A stretch of 41,931 bases of DNA from Lachnospiraceae bacterium (GTDB taxonomy: Bacteria > Bacillota > Clostridia > Lachnospirales > Lachnospiraceae): the NCBI GenBank assembly GCA_004552595.1, contig SFNX01000023.1, positions 1 through 41,931 of the forward strand. Reading direction: 5' to 3'. Under the pieces are notes generated by a model, which saw nothing but the letters and a program-made list of their open reading frames with translations, ran no database searches and had not been told where the DNA came from. Shown in pieces: positions 16,338-24,306 of this stretch. The first letter of the stretch is position 1. The number at the start of each line of letters is the position of its first letter. Made by a program: the position numbers and the translations under genes.

Positions 16338-17411
16338 ATGGCATTAAAGAAGAAAAGAAGAGACAAAGAGGGCATGTACTCGGGAATAGGCGGTCAGGCT
16401 GTCATTGAAGGTATTATGATGAAAAAGGATGACAGGTATGCAATTGCCGTAAGAACTCCGAGTGGATATGTTGATGTCACTATAGAAGAATATGAATCAT
16501 TTGTTTCATCAAAGCTGCTTCATAAAATACCGTTTATCAGAGGCATCTTTAATTTTATCGATTCACTTATTTTAGGAATCAGAACGCTGAATTACTCGGC
16601 TACTTTTTTTGAAGAGCCGGATAAGAAAAAAGCACGTGAGAAGAGAGACGGAAAGTACAGGGGAGCAGCCAAGGAAAAGTTTATCGATAGATTATTAGGT
16701 GATAATGCCGATAAGATTTTGTCTGCACTCACCGTAGTATTATCACTTGCATTTGCAATTGTTCTCTTTATGCTTGTACCGTATTTTCTGTCGCAGCTTT
16801 TCAGAGTGTTCATAGTAAACAATACTGTAATTGCAATACTTGAAGGCATATTAAGGGTGCTGATTTTTGTACTGTATGTTGTTGCGATTTCTGCAATGAA
16901 CGACATTAAGAGAGTATATAAATACCATGCTGCGGAACATAAATGCATAAACTGTCTTGAAAGCGGTAAAATTCTCAATGTGGAAAATGTCAGAAAATCT
17001 TCAAGGCTTCATAAGAGATGCGGAACAAGCTTTATGTTCTTTGTTGTATTTGTAAGTATTATTTTATTTATGTTCATCCGTGTTGAAGACCCTGTCATGA
17101 GAGTTGTGATAAGGCTTTTGCTTTTGCCTGTAATAGCAGGAATTTCATATGAAATAATAAGACTTGCGGGTAAATTCAATAATCCTGTATTGAATCTCCT
17201 GTCAGCACCGGGTATGATGTTGCAACGCTTAACTACGTGTGAACTGGATGGAGCTTTGGTTAAGTCAGACACAACCGGTAAGACATTTAAGGATGATGAT
17301 ATAATCGAAGTTGCAATAGCTGCCGTTGATCATATTTTTGACTGGAAAGCTTACCTTATTCAAAAGCATGGATATACGGAAGAAGATTTTATTGTAAACA
17401 GAGAAGATTAA
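16338..17411 (+). CDS. DUF1385 (YqhQ-like) integral membrane protein
   Basis: 357 residues. The start of the DUF1385 domain, YSGIGGQAVIEGIMMKK, is followed by four to five predicted membrane segments (about 130-155, 165-190, 235-255, 260-280) and the family motif YHAAEHKCINCLE near 200. The region ends with GMMLQRLTTCE. The family is common in Firmicutes next to prmC-prfA and has no established molecular function. The His/Cys-rich motif suggests metal or cofactor binding, but this is inference. GAGG lies just before ATG 16338. It is followed after eight bases by prmC, so it is probably in the same operon. Confidence 0.88.
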   Translation: MALKKKRRDKEGMYSGIGGQAVIEGIMMKKDDRYAIAVRTPSGYVDVTIEEYESFVSSKLLHKIPFIRGIFNFIDSLILGIRTLNYSATFFEEPDKKKAREKRDGKYRGAAKEKFIDRLLGDNADKILSALTVVLSLAFAIVLFMLVPYFLSQLFRVFIVNNTVIAILEGILRVLIFVLYVVAISAMNDIKRVYKYHAAEHKCINCLESGKILNVENVRKSSRLHKRCGTSFMFFVVFVSIILFMFIRVEDPVMRVVIRLLLLPVIAGISYEIIRLAGKFNNPVLNLLSAPGMMLQRLTTCELDGALVKSDTTGKTFKDDDIIEVAIAAVDHIFDWKAYLIQKHGYTEEDFIVNRED

Positions 17412-17419
17412 TTTTTAAA

Positions 17420-18265
17420 ATGACATATTCAGAGCTTTTTGAAAAAAGCGTTATTCAATTAAAAAATGCATCAATTGAAGAGGCTTCATCAGATGTCACT
17501 CTTCTTTTTGACTATATTCTTGGCGTTGACAGAGCATTTATGTTTATGAACGGTAATGATACCGTCCCGGATGATGCTTGCGATAAATTACTTAATGCAG
17601 TAAGCATTCGTGAAAAAAGAGTACCGCTTCAGCATATAACAGGGTTTCAGAATTTTATGGGTCTTGAATTCAAAGTATCTAAGGACGTTTTAGTTCCAAG
17701 ATTTGATACTGAGTGTCTTGTTGAAGAGGCGATGCTTGTTACAAATGATAACGACAAGGTACTTGATATATGCACCGGCAGCGGCTGCATAATTATTTCA
17801 TTAATGAACTATAAAAACGGCATTGAAGGGTACGGAGTTGATATATCTAAAGAAGCTTTAAATCTTGCAAATGAAAACGCGGAAAGATTATGTAAACCTG
17901 ACAACAAACCGCAGTTTATATTAAGCGATTTATTTGAAGGAGTAAATCATACGGATTTTGATGTAATTGTTTCTAATCCGCCATATATCAAAACCTCGGA
18001 TATTGAGACATTAATGAGTGAAGTAAAGGATTATGATCCATATATTGCACTTGATGGTGGAGAAGACGGTCTGTTATTTTACAGAGAAATTGCCTTAAAA
18101 GCACCTGATTATCTTAAAAAGGGAGGATATCTTCTCGTTGAAATCGGGTTTGATGAAGGCGATGCGGTAAAAGAACTGTTAATTCAAAACGGATTTGACT
18201 GCGTTAAAATAATAAAAGACCTTGCAGGATGTGACAGAGTAGTAAGTGGAAGAAAACAGAGGTAA
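17420..18265 (+). CDS. prmC: Release factor glutamine methyltransferase PrmC (HemK)
   Basis: 281 residues. It has the N-terminal helical release-factor-binding domain (residues 1-85, with QHITGFQNFMGLEF), then a Rossmann methyltransferase domain with the SAM-binding LDICTGSGCI (115-124) and the catalytic NPPY (186-189), which positions the glutamine amide. It methylates the Gln of the GGQ motif of release factors. Its substrate RF1 is encoded two bases downstream, so the enzyme and its substrate are coexpressed. Confidence 0.96.
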   Translation: MTYSELFEKSVIQLKNASIEEASSDVTLLFDYILGVDRAFMFMNGNDTVPDDACDKLLNAVSIREKRVPLQHITGFQNFMGLEFKVSKDVLVPRFDTECLVEEAMLVTNDNDKVLDICTGSGCIIISLMNYKNGIEGYGVDISKEALNLANENAERLCKPDNKPQFILSDLFEGVNHTDFDVIVSNPPYIKTSDIETLMSEVKDYDPYIALDGGEDGLLFYREIALKAPDYLKKGGYLLVEIGFDEGDAVKELLIQNGFDCVKIIKDLAGCDRVVSGRKQR

Positions 18266-18267
18266 TT

Positions 18268-19344
18268 ATGTTTGATAAGTTAGAAGATTTGTTAATCAGA
18301 TATCAGGAAATAATGAACGAGCTTTCGGAGCCGGGAGTTGCCGATAATCCACAGCGCTTTAAGAAACTTATGAAGGAACAAAGTGATTTGGCTCCATTGG
18401 TTGAAGCTTATACAGACTATAAAAAGGCTAAGCATGACATTGAAGATTCTCTTATGATGCTTGATGAAGAGTCTGATGCGGATATGAAGGAAATGCTTAG
18501 GGAAGAGCTTTCAGATGCAAAGAAGAAGGCAACAGAGCTTGAAGAAAAGCTTAAAATTTTGCTCCTTCCAAAAGACCCTAACGATGATAAAAACGTAATT
18601 GTCGAAATCAGAGCGGGTGCCGGGGGCGAAGAAGCGGCTCTTTTTGCGGCGGAAATATACAGAATGTATGTGCACTATGCCGAGGGAAGAGGCTGGAAGT
18701 GCGGTCTTGTTGAATGCGATGACACGGGAATTGGCGGAATGAAGTCGGTTACTTTTACAATTACCGGTGCCGGAGCATATTCAATTATGAAATATGAGTC
18801 AGGTGTACACAGAGTACAGCGTGTGCCTGAAACCGAGTCAGGCGGAAGAATCCATACATCAACAATTTCAGTTGCTGTTATGGCGGAAGTAGATGATGAC
18901 ATCGAAATCGATATCCCTGAAAAGGATATCCGAATTGACGTAATGAGAGCGTCGGGAAATGGTGGACAGTGTGTAAATACTACTGATTCCGCTGTAAGAC
19001 TTACTCATTATCCAACAGGTATCGTTATTTATTCTCAGACAGAAAAGTCACAGCTTCAGAATAAGGAAAAGGCATTCAATCTCCTTCGTGCAAAGCTCTA
19101 TGATTTGAAGATGCAGGAAATGCACGATGCCGAGGCAGAGCTTAGAAGAAGCCAGATTGGTACGGGTGACCGTTCAGAGAAGATTCGTACATATAACTTC
19201 CCTCAGGGACGTTGTACAGACCATAGAATCAACCTTACTCTTTACAAGCTTGATAAGATTATGAACGGTGATATTCAGGAAATTATTGATGCCTGTATAG
19301 CAGCCGATCAGGCCGCAAAACTTGCTAAGATGCAGGAAGAGTAA
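18268..19344 (+). CDS. prfA: Peptide chain release factor 1
   Basis: 358 residues, normal length. It carries the GAGGEEAALFAAEI block (117-130), the RF1 codon-recognition tripeptide of the P-x-T type (PET, 187-189, in VQRVPETESGGRIHTS) and the catalytic GGQ at 232-234. It reads UAA and UAG stops and triggers peptide release; Q234 is the target of PrmC. RF2 has SPF at the tripeptide position, so RF1 is clear. AGAGG precedes ATG 18268. No terminator follows; the thiT promoter begins ten bases after the stop. Confidence 0.97.
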   Translation: MFDKLEDLLIRYQEIMNELSEPGVADNPQRFKKLMKEQSDLAPLVEAYTDYKKAKHDIEDSLMMLDEESDADMKEMLREELSDAKKKATELEEKLKILLLPKDPNDDKNVIVEIRAGAGGEEAALFAAEIYRMYVHYAEGRGWKCGLVECDDTGIGGMKSVTFTITGAGAYSIMKYESGVHRVQRVPETESGGRIHTSTISVAVMAEVDDDIEIDIPEKDIRIDVMRASGNGGQCVNTTDSAVRLTHYPTGIVIYSQTEKSQLQNKEKAFNLLRAKLYDLKMQEMHDAEAELRRSQIGTGDRSEKIRTYNFPQGRCTDHRINLTLYKLDKIMNGDIQEIIDACIAADQAAKLAKMQEE

Positions 19345-19354
19345 ATTATGATGC

Positions 19355-19383
19355 TTGACATCAAATTCATTTAATACTATTAT
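19355..19383 (+). promoter_or_regulatory. Strong promoter of thiT
   Basis: A perfect TTGACA (19355-19360), 17 bases, TATTAT (19378-19383). The predicted RNA start, near 19390, is immediately before the aptamer-like element. Confidence 0.75.
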
Positions 19384-19389
19384 ACAGTA

Positions 19390-19489
19390 TGTTGCTAGGG
19401 GAGGACTTTTAGTCCTGAGATTCAAACCCTCACTACTTAACGTTTCAAAGTAGTCCCCTCCGTAAATTTTATTTATAGGAGGATTTTTT
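19390..19489 (+). promoter_or_regulatory. Thiamine-type riboswitch: half-TPP (HMP-PP-like) aptamer overlapping the ribosome binding site
   Basis: The first half matches a TPP aptamer: AGGGG (19397-19401), a P3-like stem AGGAC/GTCCT (19402-19406 with 19412-19416), the invariant CTGAGAT (19415-19421) that binds the pyrimidine ring, and CCCT (19427-19430) able to close P2. The second half, normally ACCTGAT...GCGNAGGGA for pyrophosphate binding, is replaced by a plain 7-bp hairpin (ACTACTT/AAGTAGT, 19432-19454). CCTCC (19457-19461) can pair with the GGAGG of the ribosome binding site (19478-19482), while AGGGGA can instead pair with TCCCCT (19454-19459). These are mutually exclusive states suited to an off-switch. 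It could be a divergent TPP riboswitch or an HMP-PP-type one. Confidence 0.65.
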
Positions 19490-20068
19490 ATGTCACAGAA
19501 AACACAACTTTTAGTGGAAGGTGCAGTAGTAATCGCTCTTGCCACAGTATTAAGCTTTATCCGTATCATTAAGATGCCATGGGGAGGCTCGGTAACACTT
19601 TTATCAATGCTTCCAATTGTTATTTACTCAATTAAGAACGGTGTTAAGAACGGACTTTTGGTAGCATTTGTTTATTCGCTTGTACAGTTTGGACAGGGTG
19701 TTATTGACGGTCTCTTTGGCTGGGGACTTACACCGGGTTCACTTATCGCATGCATACTTATTGACTACATTATTGCGTTTACTGTTCTTGGACTTGCAGG
19801 ACTTTTCAGGGAAAAAGGACTTAGCGGATGGATTATAGGAACAGTACTTGCGATTGTATTAAGACTTTTTATGCATTTCTTAAGCGGAGTAGTAATCTGG
19901 AAGAGTTTTGGAGAACTCTGGGGTGGATTTGCAACCGAGAACACTGTTCTTTACAGTCTCCTTTATAACGGAGCATATATGGTTCCTGAAATTATCTTTA
20001 CTGTAATCGGTGCTGTAGTGTTATTTAAGGCACCACAGACAAGAAAATATATTCTTTCTGAGAAATAA
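19490..20068 (+). CDS. thiT: Thiamine ECF transporter S component ThiT
   Basis: 192 residues with about six membrane helices. It matches ThiT across the thiamine pocket: RLFMHFLSGVVIW (H129, W137) and YSLLYNGAYM (Y155, N160) correspond to the thiamine-contacting positions of the Lactococcus protein. The acidic residue corresponding to Glu84 there is Asp92 here (ILIDYIIAF). ThiT captures thiamine and needs the shared EcfA/A'/T module, which is not in the window. An AGGAGGA ribosome binding site precedes the ATG and can be masked by the leader. Control by a thiamine-precursor riboswitch and a single-gene transcript (terminator at 20107) fit a thiamine salvage role. Confidence 0.9.
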   Translation: MSQKTQLLVEGAVVIALATVLSFIRIIKMPWGGSVTLLSMLPIVIYSIKNGVKNGLLVAFVYSLVQFGQGVIDGLFGWGLTPGSLIACILIDYIIAFTVLGLAGLFREKGLSGWIIGTVLAIVLRLFMHFLSGVVIWKSFGELWGGFATENTVLYSLLYNGAYMVPEIIFTVIGAVVLFKAPQTRKYILSEK

Positions 20069-20106
20069 TACTTAAATTTTACTTAAATTATATAAACAAA
20101 AATACC

Positions 20107-20137
20107 AAAGAGCAGTAGAAATACTGCTCTTTATTTA
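20107..20137 (+). terminator. Rho-independent terminator after thiT
   Basis: A perfect 11-bp stem (20107-20117 with 20122-20132) with a GAAA tetraloop, followed by TTTATTTATT-like sequence. Confidence 0.85.
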
Positions 20138-20185
20138 TTACAATTCAATATACTAAAAACGCCAAATTGGTAATAAAATGGATGT

Positions 20186-21544
20186 ATGATTAACGCGGCA
20201 AAAAAAGACTATTCGAATATGGTCTCGGGACCGACTTTTCTAAAGATGATTATATTTTCGGTTCCGGTTATTTTATCAGGCATTCTGCAGCTATTGTTTA
20301 ATGCCTGTGACATTATTGTTGTCGGAAATTTTGCCGGAGATGCATCACTTGCAGCTGTCGGTTCCACATCGTCGTTAATCAATCTGTTTACAAATCTATT
20401 CATAGGATTGTCTGTGGGTTCTAATGTGTTGATTGCACACTTTGTCGGCTCAAATGATAAGTCCAAGGTTTCCCTGACAGTTCATACAAGTATTGTTTTG
20501 GCGATAATCTGCGGTGTATTCTTATCAGTAGCGGGATTTATTTTTGCAAATCCTATACTGAAATTAATGGGCAGCCCTGATGATGTAATAATGCTTGCAA
20601 CGCTTTATTTAAAGATATATTTTCTTGGAATGCCGGCATTGCTTATATACAATTTTGGCGCCGCAATCCTTCGTGCAGTAGGAAATACAAAGCACCCGCT
20701 TTATTTCCTTACAATTTCGGGTGTATTAAACATATTACTGAATCTTCTTCTTGTAATATGCTTTTCGATGGGAGTTGCCGGTGTTGCTATTGCAACAGTA
20801 GTATCCGAATATTTATCGGCAGCGCTGATAATATGGTATCTTAGTGAAAAAAGCGAAGAGTTAAAGCTGACACGTTCCGATTTAAAGATAGACCCATACA
20901 TATTAAAAAGAGTTATCGCCATTGGAATTCCCGCAGGATTACAGGGCACTATTTTCTCACTTTCAAATGTTGTAATCCAGTCAGCGATAAATTCATTTGG
21001 CTCAGATGTAGTTGCCGGTAATTCGGCTACAATGAACATAGAAGGCTTTGTATATATGGCTATGAATGCAATATATCAGACTGCAATTACATTTGTAGGT
21101 CAGAACTACGGTGCAGGAAAGAAGAAGAGAGTATTAAGATGTACACTTCAGGCAGAGGCGATTGTAGTAATAGTAGGACTTTTCTTCGGAGTGAGTGCAT
21201 ATATATTCAGTACTGAGCTGTTGCATATTTATTCCGGTTCGCCGGCAGTAGTTGAGGCAGGCAAAATCCGCTGCGCATACATTCTTCCAATTTATTTTTT
21301 GTGCGGTTCAATGGATGTAATGGTTGGAGCATTAAGAGGTATTGGACAGTCTGTCGTACCTATGGTAACATCATTAATCGGAGCATGTGCATTGAGGCTT
21401 GTTTGGATTTCAACAGTATTCAAAATGCACAGAACTACAGGAATGCTATATATTTCATATCCGATTTCATGGATAATTACTTTAATCGCGCATATTGCAT
21501 TTTTTGTATATTTTTATAATAAAATACCAAAGGAGAAAGAGTAG
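20186..21544 (+). CDS. MATE family efflux transporter
   Basis: 452 residues with the twelve-helix pattern of MATE (multidrug and toxic compound extrusion) antiporters. The first helix carries SVPVILSGILQLLFNACDIIVVGNFAG, and the second half repeats the pattern with IGIPAGLQGTIFSLSNVVIQSAINSFG and FVGQNYGAGKKKR. MATE proteins export cationic drugs or metabolites using Na+ or H+ gradients; the substrate cannot be predicted. The ribosome binding site is weak. A promoter is not clear, although TATACT at 20149-20154 could serve as a -10. The SulP gene follows 19 bases later, suggesting one operon. Confidence 0.9.
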   Translation: MINAAKKDYSNMVSGPTFLKMIIFSVPVILSGILQLLFNACDIIVVGNFAGDASLAAVGSTSSLINLFTNLFIGLSVGSNVLIAHFVGSNDKSKVSLTVHTSIVLAIICGVFLSVAGFIFANPILKLMGSPDDVIMLATLYLKIYFLGMPALLIYNFGAAILRAVGNTKHPLYFLTISGVLNILLNLLLVICFSMGVAGVAIATVVSEYLSAALIIWYLSEKSEELKLTRSDLKIDPYILKRVIAIGIPAGLQGTIFSLSNVVIQSAINSFGSDVVAGNSATMNIEGFVYMAMNAIYQTAITFVGQNYGAGKKKRVLRCTLQAEAIVVIVGLFFGVSAYIFSTELLHIYSGSPAVVEAGKIRCAYILPIYFLCGSMDVMVGALRGIGQSVVPMVTSLIGACALRLVWISTVFKMHRTTGMLYISYPISWIITLIAHIAFFVYFYNKIPKEKE

Positions 21545-21563
21545 AAGTACTTAAGGAGAAGCA

Positions 21564-23297
21564 ATGGAAAAACTTAAACCAAAATTATTTTCAGTGATGA
21601 AGGGGTATGATAAGTCCCAGTTTGTGAAAGACGTTGTTGCGGGAATTATTGTTGCCATTATTGCATTACCGCTTTCAATTGCACTTGCAATTGCATCCGG
21701 TGTAACACCTGCGGCAGGTATTTATACTGCAATAATAGCAGGCTTTTTAGTTTCGTTTTTAGGCGGAAGCAGAGTTCAGATTGCGGGACCTACTGCGGCA
21801 TTTGCAACTATAGTTGCAGGTATTGTTGCAAAGGACGGAGTGACAGGACTCATGTGTGCGACAATTCTTGCCGGTATTTTCCTGATTATTATGGGATTTC
21901 TTAAGTTTGGAGGACTGCTTAAGTATATTCCGTATACAATTACAACGGGATTCACGGCAGGTATTGCGGTGACGCTTTTTATCGGGCAGCTTAAGGATTT
22001 CTTAGGCCTTACATATCCTGAAGGAACGGTAACAATTGAGACAGTCGAAAAAGTTGAAGCAGTTGCCAAAAACTTTTCAACAATTAATGAAATGTCACTT
22101 TTAATCGGTGTCATCTGTCTGGTTATTTTATTTGTATGGCCTGTTATATTCAAAAAATCAAAGATTCCTGCATCACTTATTGCAGTTATCGTTTCTGCTT
22201 TAATTGTTAAAATCGGAAAGCTTGATGTTAATACAATCGGAAGTCTTTATCCTGAGCTTTCAAATAAGCTTCCTGTATTTTCGGTGACAAAGGACATATT
22301 CTCAATTTCGATGATTAAATCACAGCTTTCAAATGCATTTACAATCGCAGTGTTAGCAGGTATTGAATCACTTTTATCGGCAGTTGTTGCCGACAGTATG
22401 ATTGCATCAAAGCATCGTTCCAACATGGAGCTTGTAGCACAGGGTGTTGCCAATATCGGTTCCGCATGCTTTGGCGGTATCCCTGCAACAGGCGCCATTG
22501 CAAGAACTGCAGCCAACATTAAGAACGGCGGAAGAACTCCGATTGCCGGAATGGTTCATTCGGTTACACTTGTTCTTGTACTTGTTCTTCTTATGCCGCT
22601 TGCAAAGCTTATTCCGATGCCTTGTATTGCAGCAATACTATTCCAGGTTGCGTATAACATGTGCGGTTTTGAGAAATTCGTGCATTTAATTAAGACATCA
22701 CCTAAGTCGGATATAATAGTTTTACTATTAACATTTGTCCTTACGGTAGTATTTGACCTTGTAGTTGCTATCGAAGTGGGACTTGTAGCTGCAGCATTCT
22801 TATTCATGAAGAGAATGAGCGATGTATGTCATGTCAACAGCTGGAAGAAAATAGGAGATGAGGATGTCGATCCGGATGCTACATCTCTTAAGGAAATTCC
22901 TGATGATACATTGGTATATGAATTCAACGGACCGTTATTCTTTGCGGCAGCAGACCAGATTTTCAAGCTTACAATTGATAAGCAGTATAACTTCCTGATA
23001 CTTAGAATGAGAGGCGTTGACGCAATTGATGCAACAGCAATGCACAATTTCGAGGCTATGTATGAAGAGTGCAGACAAAAGCACGTTCAGGTTATTTTCT
23101 CCCATGTTAATGATCAGCCGTTAAGTGTTATGGAAAAAGCCGGATTTGTTGACTTAGTCGGAAGGGAGTTCTTCTGTGATCATATAGATGATGCGTTAGC
23201 ACTTGCCAAATCACTTGAGGAGTTTGTTCAGGAGACTAACTTTAAAAGACAGGCTAAGCGTATAAAGGAAGAAAAAGAAAACACTGAAAATCAGTGA
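21564..23297 (+). CDS. SulP family anion transporter with C-terminal STAS domain
   Basis: 577 residues. The membrane domain begins at about residue 22 with the SulP signature VVAGIIVAIIALPLSIALAIASGVTPAAGIYTAIIAGFLVSFLGGSRVQIAGPTAAF, followed by further helices to about residue 420. A cytoplasmic STAS domain (about 440-550) contains LRMRGVDAIDATAMHNFE. The family moves sulfate, bicarbonate or dicarboxylates; this member cannot be assigned by eye. AAGGAG precedes the ATG. It converges with the minus-strand SGNH gene, and the two stop codons lie within one palindrome. Confidence 0.93.
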   Translation: MEKLKPKLFSVMKGYDKSQFVKDVVAGIIVAIIALPLSIALAIASGVTPAAGIYTAIIAGFLVSFLGGSRVQIAGPTAAFATIVAGIVAKDGVTGLMCATILAGIFLIIMGFLKFGGLLKYIPYTITTGFTAGIAVTLFIGQLKDFLGLTYPEGTVTIETVEKVEAVAKNFSTINEMSLLIGVICLVILFVWPVIFKKSKIPASLIAVIVSALIVKIGKLDVNTIGSLYPELSNKLPVFSVTKDIFSISMIKSQLSNAFTIAVLAGIESLLSAVVADSMIASKHRSNMELVAQGVANIGSACFGGIPATGAIARTAANIKNGGRTPIAGMVHSVTLVLVLVLLMPLAKLIPMPCIAAILFQVAYNMCGFEKFVHLIKTSPKSDIIVLLLTFVLTVVFDLVVAIEVGLVAAAFLFMKRMSDVCHVNSWKKIGDEDVDPDATSLKEIPDDTLVYEFNGPLFFAAADQIFKLTIDKQYNFLILRMRGVDAIDATAMHNFEAMYEECRQKHVQVIFSHVNDQPLSVMEKAGFVDLVGREFFCDHIDDALALAKSLEEFVQETNFKRQAKRIKEEKENTENQ

Positions 23298-23302
23298 TTT
23301 TC
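23286..23302. repeat. Palindrome containing both convergent stop codons
   Basis: GAAAATCA (23286-23293), one base, TGATTTTC (23295-23302). The centre TCAGTGA supplies the TGA stops of both converging genes. It could act as a small bidirectional hairpin, but no T-run extends it. Confidence 0.35.
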
Positions 23303-24250
23303 AATGTAGTCTTTAGTAAATAAGAGAGCGCCTTCGTTATTAAGATGTGAAGAATCGCCAAAGTATTTATCGTCATAGACGGGAATCTTAGTTTCTACAC
23401 TGATTCCCGGATGTGACGATTTAATATTTTTTAAATAGGAATAAAAATCATCTTTGTATGAAGGCTTTAAATTATTATAGCTTGATTCGTTCATCGGAGG
23501 GATTGCTAACACAGCGTTTATGTTATTCTCTTCAATCAGACATAATAGCTTGTTCAAATACACATCAAGTAAAAGCGCATCACCTGTTCTGTGCATCTGC
23601 TCGTAACCCGTTTCGTAATTTAAATCAGAACACCCTTTTGCCGTACCAAATTCACCGTATCCTGAGTCGGCTGATATTTTATTGTATTCCTCGCTGTTTT
23701 CTGAGTATCTTCCGATTAATTCAGAGTTAATTAATGCCGGCAGGTATTTATCGGGAAATCTCAATCTGTAGCTTAACAGGTCATCTTTATATCCCTTTTT
23801 TATTAAAGTCTCAGAATTACATGCTTTTGCATATGAGAAGAGTTCACTCATATCGGATACAGATAAATAGTTAAAATATGCCGTTCTTGTCCAGAAATTG
23901 TCGATAATCGAGTAGTGGAAAGGCGCAAACATTACTATTATATTTTCGGGACATCCGTTATTTTTAATGTAGCTGTTTAATGTATAGTACATTTCTATCG
24001 ATGTTGCACCACCAACAGCAAGGTTAACAGTATCAGTATCAAATTCCGACGGAACAAGGTCAGCCATTGCGCGCGAGTCACCAAGAATAATAGTGTCAGC
24101 AGAAGCTTTTTTAGTCATTTCCTTTGTGTATTTCCATGATGGGTATTCAATGTCCATATATCCAAACGGAAATAAAGCGGTATATAAAACTACCGCAATC
24201 ACCGGAAGTAAAGCAACTATACATTTTAAAACAAATTTAAAATTCTTCAT
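23291..24250 (-). CDS. Membrane-anchored SGNH-fold protein, likely O-acetyltransferase partner (DltD/AlgJ-like)
   Basis: About 319 residues. One N-terminal hydrophobic segment (about 5-25) anchors an extracytoplasmic domain. GDS of TIILGDSRAM (57-59) and the C-terminal D299-x-x-H302 (GDSSHLNNEG) give the Ser-Asp-His triad of SGNH/GDSL enzymes. Downstream of an MBOAT gene this fits the partner that receives acetyl (or another acyl group) and passes it to an extracellular polymer, as in AlgI/AlgJ or DltB/DltD systems. The acceptor is unknown. An in-frame ATG at 24280 is possible, but ATG 24250 gives the normal short basic n-region; both lack a strong ribosome binding site. Confidence 0.75.
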   Translation of the reverse strand: MKNFKFVLKCIVALLPVIAVVLYTALFPFGYMDIEYPSWKYTKEMTKKASADTIILGDSRAMADLVPSEFDTDTVNLAVGGATSIEMYYTLNSYIKNNGCPENIIVMFAPFHYSIIDNFWTRTAYFNYLSVSDMSELFSYAKACNSETLIKKGYKDDLLSYRLRFPDKYLPALINSELIGRYSENSEEYNKISADSGYGEFGTAKGCSDLNYETGYEQMHRTGDALLLDVYLNKLLCLIEENNINAVLAIPPMNESSYNNLKPSYKDDFYSYLKNIKSSHPGISVETKIPVYDDKYFGDSSHLNNEGALLFTKDYIENH

Positions 24251-24306
24251 ATTATGTAAACCAATGAGTTGAAGACACATTTCTTCGGTTTATGCCAATA
24301 ATCAGC

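Noticed and set aside
19390..19489. Canonical full-length TPP riboswitch
   Set aside because: CTGAGA and P2/P3 elements are there, but ACCTGAT and GCGNAGGGA, needed for the pyrophosphate half, are missing; annotated as a half-TPP/HMP-PP-like element instead.
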